This document shows positions 16,238 through 24,633 of a DNA stretch of 47,754 nucleotides, one piece after another (within the stretch, counting starts at the first letter, position 1; every line of letters starts with the position of its first letter). A model generated the notes under the pieces. It did not search any database. It saw only the letters and a list, made by a program, of their open reading frames with translations, and was not told where the DNA came from. Location of the stretch: the NCBI GenBank assembly GCA_025454155.1, contig JALOOZ010000002.1, positions 1 to 47,754 of the forward strand. The letters run 5' to 3'. The translations under genes and the position numbers were made by a program. The DNA comes from Thermodesulfobacteriota bacterium. GTDB taxonomy: Bacteria > Desulfobacterota > Desulfomonilia > UBA1062.

Positions 16238-16365
16238 CCATGTACGAATCTGTTCATCATAAACGGGTGTTAATCCAAACAACTATCTGAATTTATTGCC
16301 GGAAAAGATTTGGTCTCCATCTTGCCTCTTATGGTGCCAGCAATGGAACTACTGGAGGTAACACC

Positions 16366-18756
16366 ATGAAACGTGTCCGGAGCATCCTCTTTCTGATCGT
16401 GGCCTTCATTGCTTTTTTCCCTGTCCAGGGTTTTGCTGCTTCGTTACGAGTGAACTGGAACGCAAACGGCGAGACAGACCTTGCCGGCTACAAACTCTAT
16501 TACGGAACCCAGTCGAACACCTACGGTCAGCCCGTTGTTGTCGGTTCAGCCACCACGTACACCTTGAGCAACGTGCAGAATGGCGCGACCTACTATGTGG
16601 CGGTCTCAGCATATGATTCAGCCGGAAATGAGTCGACGAGGTCCACTGAGCAGAGTGCGTACATCCCCGTGGCGGACACCACGCCCCCTACGGGAAGCGT
16701 CTCCATCAATGCAGGGGCGGCCCGGACCACCTCGAGGACGGTGACGCTGTCTCTCAATGCCAGTGATGCAGGCGGCACGGTCACGGGCATGAGGTTCAGC
16801 AACGACGGCACGACCTTTTCCAATGAAGTCGCTTATGCGGCGAGCTGTTCCTGGACCCTCACCAGCGGCGACGGCATCAAGACCGTGTATGCACGATTCA
16901 AGGATTCCTCGGGCAACTGGATGAGCTCTTCCGCCACGGACACCATCGAGCTGAGGCTCGATACGGACGGCGACGGCATGCCTGACGCGTGGGAGACCAC
17001 ATACGGACTGAATCCCAGCGCGAACGACGCGTCGGGAGACAGCGATAATGACGGTGTTTCCAACCTGAATGAATACCTGGCCGGATCGAATCCGACCAGC
17101 CCAGCGGACAATGCGCCGGTGGCCAATGCAGGCCCGGACCAGAATGTGGCCCCCCAGAGGGTGGTCCTTGACGGCTCCGCATCGTATGATCCAAGCAACG
17201 ACTCCCTGGGCTACTCATGGAACCAGCTCAGCGGCCCGGTCACGGTCCTTATCGAGACCTCGAACCAGAAGGTGGCCAGCTTCCTCGGGATCAAGGCAGG
17301 GACATACACCTTCCGGCTGAGCTGTTCGGACGGCCACCAGGCATCGACAGACAGCATGGGCGTAACCGTCCGGAACGTCTCGCCGACGGCAGATGCGGGC
17401 AGCGACAGGACCATCAACGCCGGCACCCAGATCACGCTGCACGCCATCGGAGCCGACCCCAACGAGGACACCCTCACCTACACCTGGACCAAGGTATCAG
17501 GTCCGGGCGTGAGCCTGCCGAACCTGAACCAGCAGGACATCACCTTCACACCGAGCGCCGCTGGCCTGTACACCTTCTCGGTGAGGTGCTCCGATGCCGT
17601 CAATACCAGTGCGGCAGACCAGGTCAATGTCACGGTCAATTCCGTGAACCAGGCCCCAACCGCCAATGCCGGGCAGGACCAGGACGTGAACGTCGGCAGC
17701 CAGGTCCGTCTGAGCGGATCCGGATCCACGGATCCGGACGGCAACCTGCTGACCTATGCATGGACCCAGCTCTCCGGATCCTCCGTTACCCTGAGCAGCA
17801 CCACTGCCTGCGAGCCGACCTTCACCGCTACCTCAGTAGGAACCATGGAATTCCAGCTCGTGGTCAACGACGGCGCAGTCTCGTCGACCCCTGACAGGGT
17901 CATCGTCAGGGTGGTCTCCCAGAACACACCGCCGGTGGCGAACGCGGGAATAGACGGGCACGCCTTCGTGGGCGACGACGTGGTGCTCGATGCATCCAAT
18001 TCATACGATCCTGACAACGATGGTCTGACCTTCAGCTGGACCCAGGTGGGAGGCGCAGCCGTGCAGATCTTCAATGCCGCCACCATAAGCCCGTTCTTTA
18101 CACCCACCACCTCGGGCGTGTTCGAATTCAGGGTTAGCGTGTCCGACGGACAGACCACTTCGACCGATGACGTGATCGTCACCGTGGACAACGCCAACCA
18201 GCTGCCAGTCGCCAATGCCGGGAGTTCCGTGGTGGCGATGGTAGGAGAGACCATCACCCTGGACGGGAGTGCCAGCTACGACCCGGATGGCGACCCCATC
18301 TCCTATGTCTGGTCCCAGACCGGCGGAACCAGCGTTTCCATGAGTGCATCCAACACCGCGCGGCCGTCTTTCTCAGAGGTCCTGGAAGGGGTGTACGTGT
18401 TTGAGCTGCGTGTTTACGACGGCCATGACACCAGCAGTCCGTCCAGTGTCACGGTGACCGTACAGTCAGCTGCGCGGGAGATCACCCAGATTACTCCTGA
18501 GGATGGAACCGTCTGCTATTCGAGCCCGACCCTCAAGTGGACAGGGGTAGGCTTCAAGGGCTACAAGACGTACCTGTCCATAGACGGGAAGCGGTTCAGC
18601 AAGGTCTACAGCGGCACCTCCACCTCCACGACGCTCCACTCGGTCCTGTGGCGGTGGTTCATCCCCGCAGGGACCACGGTGACCTGGTACGTGGAAGGTA
18701 CCGCGACCGATGGCCAGATCGTAAAGAGCGCCAACAAGAGATTCATCAGAAAATGA
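16366..18756 (+). CDS. Secreted FN3/PKD-repeat protein with calcium-binding segment
   Basis: A 796-aa exported protein. A signal peptide (1-24, ending VQGFAA) is followed by a fibronectin type III domain (25-102). Next comes a beta-rich segment and then aspartate-rich loops LDTDGDGMPDAWE and GDSDNDGVSNLNEY (about 197-240), typical of thrombospondin-type-3/dockerin-like calcium sites. Five PKD-type domains follow, starting near residues 249, 338, 428, 520 and 612, each opening with a variant of PVANAG and carrying YSW/YTW and FRLSCSDG-like motifs. Residues 703-796 form another beta-rich domain. There is no sorting signal, catalytic domain or membrane anchor, so it is probably an adhesin or matrix component. 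GGAGG lies 7 nt before the ATG and a strong terminator follows. Confidence 0.9.
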   Translation: MKRVRSILFLIVAFIAFFPVQGFAASLRVNWNANGETDLAGYKLYYGTQSNTYGQPVVVGSATTYTLSNVQNGATYYVAVSAYDSAGNESTRSTEQSAYIPVADTTPPTGSVSINAGAARTTSRTVTLSLNASDAGGTVTGMRFSNDGTTFSNEVAYAASCSWTLTSGDGIKTVYARFKDSSGNWMSSSATDTIELRLDTDGDGMPDAWETTYGLNPSANDASGDSDNDGVSNLNEYLAGSNPTSPADNAPVANAGPDQNVAPQRVVLDGSASYDPSNDSLGYSWNQLSGPVTVLIETSNQKVASFLGIKAGTYTFRLSCSDGHQASTDSMGVTVRNVSPTADAGSDRTINAGTQITLHAIGADPNEDTLTYTWTKVSGPGVSLPNLNQQDITFTPSAAGLYTFSVRCSDAVNTSAADQVNVTVNSVNQAPTANAGQDQDVNVGSQVRLSGSGSTDPDGNLLTYAWTQLSGSSVTLSSTTACEPTFTATSVGTMEFQLVVNDGAVSSTPDRVIVRVVSQNTPPVANAGIDGHAFVGDDVVLDASNSYDPDNDGLTFSWTQVGGAAVQIFNAATISPFFTPTTSGVFEFRVSVSDGQTTSTDDVIVTVDNANQLPVANAGSSVVAMVGETITLDGSASYDPDGDPISYVWSQTGGTSVSMSASNTARPSFSEVLEGVYVFELRVYDGHDTSSPSSVTVTVQSAAREITQITPEDGTVCYSSPTLKWTGVGFKGYKTYLSIDGKRFSKVYSGTSTSTTLHSVLWRWFIPAGTTVTWYVEGTATDGQIVKSANKRFIRK

Positions 18757-18785
18757 GGATGCCTGTGGCTGACCCCACATGGATG

Positions 18786-18817
18786 GGGGACGGGCTGCCT
18801 GCCCGTCCCCTTTTTTT
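18786..18817 (+). terminator. Intrinsic terminator of the PKD-repeat gene
   Basis: GGGGACGGGC (18786-18795), a 5-nt loop and the exact complement (18801-18810) are followed by seven T residues. It ends transcription 30 nt after the PKD-protein stop. Read on the minus strand, the hairpin lies just after the stop of the last gene of the dcw run at 18819 but has no T tract, so it could only weakly terminate that transcript. Confidence 0.92.
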
Positions 18818-18818
18818 A

Positions 18819-20252
18819 TCATGCAGACATCGCCCGGGTCCTGGTGTCCTCTGCCTGTCTCTTCCGCTGGGCATACCTCACCAGGTGTCCCAGGGCCTCT
18901 ATGGCCTTGCGCGTGGAGGGATAGGCGGGGATACCGTGGCTCTCGGTGAATGCCCCGAGCCTCCTGACCGACTCGGATGAGGGCCCGTAGGACCACGACA
19001 CAACGGGCTTTCTCAGGTTGTCCGCCATGTGCCGGAACACGTGCGCATAACCCTCGGCTTCGAGGTAGCTGCTTATATAGGTGTTGAGGTAGATGCAATC
19101 GATGTTTTCGTCTTCCATCAGCACCTCGAAACACTTCATGTAATAGGCGAAGAAGTCTATGCCGTTGGCTGCAGTTGCAGGACCCAGGTCGATGGGGTGG
19201 CCAGCCAGGGTGTGATGGACGGCATGGAGTTTTTCCATGCTGCTCCCTGTCAGCCTGCCCAGGACGAGGCCGTTTTCCACAGCAGCGTCAATGCACTGGA
19301 TACCCATGGCACCGGTCAGACTGATGATCCCGAGGCGGTTGCCCCTGGGGAGCGGCTGGGTCAGAAAGACCTTGGAGGTCAGCATCAGGTCTTCGTACTC
19401 GAATATGCGGATGATGCCGGCCTGGCGGAAGAGGGCGTCGTACAGGACGTCCTGGCCGGCTATACTGCCGGTGTGTGACGCCATGGCGTGGGCGGCTTCA
19501 CTGCTCCTGCCGCCTTTCAGGCAGATGACTGGCTTGTTGCTTGAGACCTCCGCTGCGATCTCCATAAGCTTGCGTGGCCTGCGGGTGTGTTCTATGTACA
19601 TGCCAATCACGGTCGTATCAGGGTCGCTGCCGAGGTATTCGAGGCAGTCGACCTCGTCGATGTCGCACATGTTGCCCAGATCGATGATGGTGCTGATCCC
19701 GAAACGGTACTCGTTCAGGGCTGCAGCCTGAGGCCCGTATATCCCGGTCTGGGTTATGATGGAGAGGCCGCCCCTGGGCGGCAGGTGGTAGCCTTTCTCG
19801 TAGGGGACCGTGCTGATGCCCTCCTGCGGCCGATAGATGCCCAGGGTATTGGGGCCGATGATGCGGATGCCCCTTGCCTTTGCGACTGCCACCAGTTCGT
19901 CCTGGCGTCCGATGCCTTCCGGGCCGACTTCGGCGAATCCGTCGGCGATCACCACCGCCGCAGAGACCCCCTTCTTCCCGCATGCCTCAAGGATCTCAGG
20001 GACCGCCCGGTACGAGGTCGCTATCACCGCCATGTCCACGACCCCCTCTACCTGCAGGAGGTCCGGATAGACCTTCAATCCGTACACCCTGGAGGCACTG
20101 GGGTGGATGGGGTAGATGCGCCCTCCGTAGCCCAAAGCCTGCAGTTCCTTGACTACCACCGCCCCGCCGAAGAACCATCCCTCCATCATGCTTCCGAACA
20201 CGGCGATGCCGCCGGGCCGGAAGAAACGAACGAGACTCCCGGGAAGATCCAT
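18819..20252 (-). CDS. NDP-forming acyl-CoA synthetase, alpha (CoA-binding/ligase) subunit
   Basis: Alpha-subunit-like member of the acetate-CoA ligase (ADP-forming) family, which makes ATP from acyl-CoA, or the reverse, through a phosphohistidine. In 477 aa it shows the N-terminal CoA-binding Rossmann domain (FFRPGGIAVFG, IGPNTLGI) and then ligase-CoA domains with ASHTGSIAGQD; His260 is the expected phospho-acceptor. The usual GPNC and SQSG motifs read GPNT and TQTG. The ATP-grasp beta subunit is neither fused nor adjacent, so a partner must be encoded elsewhere. It is the last gene of the dcw run, 40 nt after alr. Its ribosome binding site (a run of G about 9 nt upstream) is weak. A regulatory rather than catalytic role is possible. 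Confidence 0.8.
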   Translation of the reverse strand: MDLPGSLVRFFRPGGIAVFGSMMEGWFFGGAVVVKELQALGYGGRIYPIHPSASRVYGLKVYPDLLQVEGVVDMAVIATSYRAVPEILEACGKKGVSAAVVIADGFAEVGPEGIGRQDELVAVAKARGIRIIGPNTLGIYRPQEGISTVPYEKGYHLPPRGGLSIITQTGIYGPQAAALNEYRFGISTIIDLGNMCDIDEVDCLEYLGSDPDTTVIGMYIEHTRRPRKLMEIAAEVSSNKPVICLKGGRSSEAAHAMASHTGSIAGQDVLYDALFRQAGIIRIFEYEDLMLTSKVFLTQPLPRGNRLGIISLTGAMGIQCIDAAVENGLVLGRLTGSSMEKLHAVHHTLAGHPIDLGPATAANGIDFFAYYMKCFEVLMEDENIDCIYLNTYISSYLEAEGYAHVFRHMADNLRKPVVSWSYGPSSESVRRLGAFTESHGIPAYPSTRKAIEALGHLVRYAQRKRQAEDTRTRAMSA

Positions 20253-20292
20253 GGAGAAAACCCCCGCATGAAAGATTTCAATCTGGGACGTA

Positions 20293-21414
20293 TTATGCAG
20301 CGTCCTGCGTGTTCCCGGAGTACATCCTGGGGACGCGCCTGCTCATGTCGCAGGTGACCTCGTACGGGATGGTCCCGCACCAGGCGGCAACCGTTGCCGC
20401 AGTGATGGTGTCAGGACCGAAGAGGGTCACCTCTTGCCCCACCGGGTAGGTCTCGTCGCCCAGATCGATGAGCGTCTGGTCCATGCAGATCCTTCCAACC
20501 ACAGGGTAGCGCTTGCCCGCAATGAGGACCTGTGCGGTGTTGGAAAGGGAGCGGGGGTAGCCGTCCGCATAGCCGACGGGGATGGTGGCGATGGTCGTGT
20601 CCCGCTCGGGCCGGTAGGTCAACCCGTAAGACAACCCGACCCCCTTCCTGACACGCTTGACGAACATGATCGCAGTCTTGAGGGACATGGCAGGTCTCAC
20701 GTCGAGCTTCTGAGGCATGCCCTGACCGGGGTAGAGTCCGTAACACAGGATCCCGGGTCTCACCAGGTCCATGAATGACTCGGGATTGTTGATGATGGCC
20801 CCGGAATTGGCCAGGTGGCGGAGCCCGACATCGATCTTCATGGAGGCGAGCCTGTTGGACAGATCGATGAACTGCCTGATCTGGGCCTCTGTAAAGGGGT
20901 TCCCCGGTTCGTCAGCGACCGGAAAATGCGTGTAGAGCCCCGACACTTTGATCTCCTGCAGAGAAGAGAGGTGCTGGATGAGGACCAGGGATTTTTCCGG
21001 CGGCAGGCCGAGCCTGCCCATGCCCGTATCGGTCTTGATGTGCACGGCTATCGGGCGGTTCCACTTCCTGGACCCATGGAGGAGGGCCTCCACCGGGGCC
21101 ATGTCCACTACGGTGGGGGTCAGGTTCTGGGAAAAGAGTGCGTCTATGTCGTCGACGCTGCCCGAGATGAGACCGAAGATGAGGATGGGAAGCCTCACCC
21201 CCGCCCTCCTGAGCTGCAGCCCTTCCTCGATGCAGCTCACCCCCAGCATGTCCACCAGAGATCTGTCCTGGACGAAGCGGCCAACGGTCTCGGCGCCGTG
21301 GCCATAGGCATCGGCCTTGATGGCCATCATGACGCGGCCCTTCGTGTGCCCTCTGATGAGGCTGATGTTGTGCTTGATGGCCGAGAGGTCTATTTCAACC
21401 CGTGTGGGCCGCAT
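20293..21414 (-). CDS. alr: Alanine racemase
   Basis: PLP enzyme that interconverts L- and D-alanine, supplying D-Ala for the peptidoglycan stem peptide. It is 373 aa, normal for the family. The PLP-binding lysine is Lys33 in AIKADAYGHG. The catalytic tyrosine region is VGLSYGLTY, and GRICMDQ lies in the C-terminal beta-domain. The ATG is 8 nt after the ftsZ stop with GGGAGG just before it, so it is translated from the dcw transcript. Placement directly after ftsZ ties D-alanine supply to the septal cluster, which here has no ddl. Confidence 0.95.
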   Translation of the reverse strand: MRPTRVEIDLSAIKHNISLIRGHTKGRVMMAIKADAYGHGAETVGRFVQDRSLVDMLGVSCIEEGLQLRRAGVRLPILIFGLISGSVDDIDALFSQNLTPTVVDMAPVEALLHGSRKWNRPIAVHIKTDTGMGRLGLPPEKSLVLIQHLSSLQEIKVSGLYTHFPVADEPGNPFTEAQIRQFIDLSNRLASMKIDVGLRHLANSGAIINNPESFMDLVRPGILCYGLYPGQGMPQKLDVRPAMSLKTAIMFVKRVRKGVGLSYGLTYRPERDTTIATIPVGYADGYPRSLSNTAQVLIAGKRYPVVGRICMDQTLIDLGDETYPVGQEVTLFGPDTITAATVAAWCGTIPYEVTCDMSRRVPRMYSGNTQDAA

Positions 21415-21422
21415 GGGCCTCC

Positions 21423-22607
21423 CTAGTCAGCCTTCTTGCGCAGGAAGGTGGGGACGTTGTAGAGTTCCTGGTCGAGCACGCTCTCGTCGACGACCATGCC
21501 CAGCTTGATGACCTCTTTCTCCTTCTCTTCCTTCTGCTCTTTCTTGCGCATGAAGGCGGGCCTGCTGTAGTCGATGACCGTCGCATTCTGTGCATCGCGC
21601 ATGGTCTGGTGGACCCTGCCCTTGTCCGCCCCGGCCGACAGGACGATGGGCTTGTTGGCGAAGCCCGTTGCCACCACGGTGATGGCTATCTTATCAACGA
21701 GGGCCTCATCGATGACGACGCCCCAGATGATGTTGGCATCGTCGTGTGCCGCGGCCTGTATCAACGAAGATGCCTCGTGGATTTCGTTCATGGTGATGGA
21801 GGGGCCGCTCGTAATGTTGATGAGAAGGCCCTTGGCGCCGTGGATGTCCATGTCCTCCAGCAGAGGCGAGCTGATGGCGGACTGGGCTGCGGTGGCCGCC
21901 CGGTCCTCTCCTGAACCGTATCCGATACCCATGAGGGCTTTGCCCTTCTCGATCATGACGGCCTTCACGTCATTGAAGTCGACGTTGACCAGACCGGTGT
22001 TGTTGATGAGGTCCGATATCCCCTTGACCGCGTTGATGAGGATTTCGTCGGCCATCTTGAAGGCGTCGAGCAGGGGGACGTTCTTTCCGGCCATGCTGAG
22101 AAGGCGGTTGTTGGGGATGACTATGATGGCGTCAACATTCTCGGCAAGCTCCTTTTCCCCGACCTCGGCCTGGTTCATCTTGCGTTTGCCCTCGAAGGGG
22201 AAAGGCTTGGTGACCACCGCCACGGTCAGGATGCCCATGTCCTTGGCGATCTGGGCTACTATGGGGGATGCACCGGTTCCGGTGCCGCCGCCCATGCCCG
22301 CGGTGATGAACACCATGTCGGTGTCTTCCAGTATGGCCCGAAGATCCTTCTCGCTCTCCAGAGCCGCACTCCTGCCGATGTCCGGATTGCCGCCCGCCCC
22401 GAGACCACGGGTGAGCTTGGTCCCGATCTGGACACGGCTCGTTGACAAGGAGGACTTCAGTGTCTGGATATCAGTGTTGCACGCGAGGAACTCAACGCAC
22501 TTGAGGTTGGCGTTGATCATGTTGTTCACGGCATTGCACCCGCATCCCCCGACGCCGATGACCTTTATCTGAGCGCCCGGGCTCTCGACTTTCTCCAATT
22601 CAAACAT
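21423..22607 (-). CDS. ftsZ: Cell division GTPase FtsZ
   Basis: Tubulin-like GTPase that forms the cytoplasmic Z-ring. The 394-aa protein has the signature GGGTGTGASP, the T7 synergy loop NVDFNDVKAVM, a short charged linker (KKEQKEEKEKE), and a C-terminal conserved peptide LYNVPTFLRKKAD that would bind FtsA. The first nucleotide loop is unusual: GVGGCGCNAVNNM has cysteines at 22 and 24 where most bacterial FtsZ proteins have glycines. AAGGGGG lies near the ATG, 18 nt after ftsA. Confidence 0.97.
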   Translation of the reverse strand: MFELEKVESPGAQIKVIGVGGCGCNAVNNMINANLKCVEFLACNTDIQTLKSSLSTSRVQIGTKLTRGLGAGGNPDIGRSAALESEKDLRAILEDTDMVFITAGMGGGTGTGASPIVAQIAKDMGILTVAVVTKPFPFEGKRKMNQAEVGEKELAENVDAIIVIPNNRLLSMAGKNVPLLDAFKMADEILINAVKGISDLINNTGLVNVDFNDVKAVMIEKGKALMGIGYGSGEDRAATAAQSAISSPLLEDMDIHGAKGLLINITSGPSITMNEIHEASSLIQAAAHDDANIIWGVVIDEALVDKIAITVVATGFANKPIVLSAGADKGRVHQTMRDAQNATVIDYSRPAFMRKKEQKEEKEKEVIKLGMVVDESVLDQELYNVPTFLRKKAD

Positions 22608-22625
22608 AGTAGCACCCCCTTGCAG

Positions 22626-23852
22626 TTAAAAGACTTCCTTAAACCAACTGATCATTCTCTCCAGTATCTTCTCAAAGACGCCGGTGCCCTTTGTTTTGAA
22701 ACCGTAAGACGGTTTGCCGGCCTCGTACACGCACAGGCCCACTGCGGTTGCATAGGCAGGGCTGTTGACCAGTTCCACCAGCCCCTTCACCCCTCTGGGA
22801 AGCCCTATCCGCACAGGCATGTGCATAATACCTTCAGCCAGCTCGGCAACACCCTCAAGCGAGCTTGCACCGCCGGTGAGCACAAGCCCGGCCGACATCA
22901 TTTCCGAATACCCGGTGTTCCTGATTTCATTATATGCAAGTTTGAAAAGTTCTTCCACCCTAGATTCGATGATCTCGGCTAAAATTCTTCGGGGCACCAT
23001 GTTCACCGTGTCTCCGCCGATGGAAGGCACTTCAATCTGCTCATCCGGCGAGATCCTCGAGGCGCTCGCGTGGCCGTACTTGATCTTGAGCCGCTCCGCC
23101 TCGGCAATGGGACAGCGCAGCCCCACGGCGATATCGTTGGTGATGTTGTCGCCGCCAAGCGACAGGACCGAGGTGTGCCTTATGGCCCCCTCGTTGAAGA
23201 CCGCGATGTCCGTGGTGCCACCGCCGATGTCCTTGATGATCACGCCCAGCTGGATCTCGTCCGGCGTCAGGATCGAAGCGGCGGAGGCTATCTGCTGGAG
23301 CACGATGTCCTGGAGCCCGAGCCCTGCCTTCTGTGCGCACTTGGTGATGTTGCTCACCGCCGAGACAGAGCCGGTCACAATGTGAACCCTTGCCTCCAGC
23401 CGTGAACCGGCCATGCCCACGGGATTCGTGATGCCCGTGATGTCGTCCACCGTGAACTCCTGCGGCAGCACGTGGATGATCTCCACGCCGACGGGCTTGG
23501 CAAAATCCTTGGCCTGCTCCACCACCCTGCGGCGGTCGACATCGGTTATCTCCTCTCCCTTGATGGCGATCACCGCACTGGTGCTGATGCCCTGGATATG
23601 CCCCCCCGCGATGCCGGTATAGACCTCGTCCACCCGGATGCCCGCCATGCGTTCGGCATCCTCCACGCAGCCCCTGATGGCCTCCACGGTCTGCTCCATG
23701 TTCACCACCAGACCCCGCCTGAGCCCCTTGGACTCGGAGACCCCGAATCCTATGACCTCAAGCTCCCCGGCCTCGCTCATTTCGGTGATGAGGCAGCAGA
23801 TCTTGGTGGTCCCGATATCCAGCCCGACAATTATTCTATCCCTCGCTGCCAT
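22626..23852 (-). CDS. ftsA: Cell division protein FtsA
   Basis: Actin-like ATPase that tethers FtsZ to the inner membrane and recruits later divisome proteins. At 408 aa it has the usual size. The actin-family phosphate-1 motif is IVGLDIGTTKICC, the phosphate-2 region is IKDIGGGTTDIAVF, and the adenosine motif is VLTGGASSLEGV. The C-terminus, ILERMISWFKEVF, is the amphipathic membrane-targeting helix. The start overlaps the end of ftsQ by 17 nt, so the two are translationally coupled. Confidence 0.97.
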   Translation of the reverse strand: MAARDRIIVGLDIGTTKICCLITEMSEAGELEVIGFGVSESKGLRRGLVVNMEQTVEAIRGCVEDAERMAGIRVDEVYTGIAGGHIQGISTSAVIAIKGEEITDVDRRRVVEQAKDFAKPVGVEIIHVLPQEFTVDDITGITNPVGMAGSRLEARVHIVTGSVSAVSNITKCAQKAGLGLQDIVLQQIASAASILTPDEIQLGVIIKDIGGGTTDIAVFNEGAIRHTSVLSLGGDNITNDIAVGLRCPIAEAERLKIKYGHASASRISPDEQIEVPSIGGDTVNMVPRRILAEIIESRVEELFKLAYNEIRNTGYSEMMSAGLVLTGGASSLEGVAELAEGIMHMPVRIGLPRGVKGLVELVNSPAYATAVGLCVYEAGKPSYGFKTKGTGVFEKILERMISWFKEVF

Positions 23853-24633
23853 GTATACCCCTATTCCGAAGTACTATCTTGTCATCACACCTCAGATCCA
23901 TAACCGTCCCTTCCGGTGGTTTTATTTTTGCCATGGCCTTCATAGCCCGTTCTATCCTCAAGGAAGGCACCTCACCGAAGATGGTGAAGGATATTCCATT
24001 TTTCAGTCTGATGTCCACGAGACCGCCCGGTTCGATCGAAATGTCATTTACCGGGAGGCCCTTCGATTGGACAAGTTTTGCTGCGGCTATGGCGTTGCAC
24101 AGGATCCTGTCGAAGCCCTCTTTCATATCCTGGCGTGAATAATCCCGGGCCTGAATCATGAGTCCGCAGTATGCCTCCGGGGATGAGATGAACACCATCC
24201 CCTCCTCCGAGATGAGGTAAGGCCTGTCCTTCAGGAAAAGGGTTGCCGCCGCTTGGTGCTCCTGGACCATGACCTCGATAGAAGCCGGGACGAAGTTCCT
24301 GGAGATTGTAAGATCCCTGATCCAAGGGTGCTTCTGCAGTCTCTTCCTTGCCTCGTTCATGTCCCATGACAGTATGTTGTCGCCCTGCTCGATGTCCAGG
24401 AGGGTGAGAACTTCATCGGCCTTCACCTGGGATATACCCTGTATGTCGATCCTCTTGACGTTGAACACCGCTGAATTAGCTGTGTAGGCGACGGCACAGA
24501 CGGTTATCAGCACTCCCGATATCCCGATGAAGAGCCACATGAAGAGTCTCAGGACCGTGTTGACCTGGGAGATGGCCTTCTTCTTGGAAGGAGTCCTGAA
24601 ACGCTCCCTGAGATCGCTGTAGTCAGTGACCAA
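23836..24633 (-). CDS. ftsQ: Cell division protein FtsQ
   Basis: Bitopic inner-membrane protein linking cytoplasmic and periplasmic divisome parts. In 265 aa it has a short basic cytoplasmic tail, one membrane helix (RLFMWLFIGISGVLITVCAV, about 29-48), a POTRA domain (FNVKRIDIQGISQVKADEV) and the FtsQ beta domain. The start codon is TTG, inside the last codons of murB (11-nt overlap), with GGAGG about 9 nt upstream. A TTG start would keep FtsQ at low level, consistent with its low abundance in other bacteria. Confidence 0.93.
   Translation of the reverse strand: MVTDYSDLRERFRTPSKKKAISQVNTVLRLFMWLFIGISGVLITVCAVAYTANSAVFNVKRIDIQGISQVKADEVLTLLDIEQGDNILSWDMNEARKRLQKHPWIRDLTISRNFVPASIEVMVQEHQAAATLFLKDRPYLISEEGMVFISSPEAYCGLMIQARDYSRQDMKEGFDRILCNAIAAAKLVQSKGLPVNDISIEPGGLVDIRLKNGISFTIFGEVPSLRIERAMKAMAKIKPPEGTVMDLRCDDKIVLRNRGIHGSEG

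Noticed and set aside
16200-16365. A riboswitch (for example c-di-GMP type) in the leader of the PKD-repeat gene
   Set aside because: I looked for the conserved GEMM core and other familiar cores and did not find them; only a short dyad is present.
16366-18756. Repeated DNA of about 270-bp period in the PKD gene taken as a possible tandem repeat or CRISPR-like array
   Set aside because: The periodicity comes from five diverged protein domains; unit DNA sequences differ and there are no short identical repeats with spacers.
18786-18817. Bidirectional terminator serving both convergent units
   Set aside because: The stem is symmetric but the T tract is only on the plus-strand side, so it is annotated for the PKD gene only.
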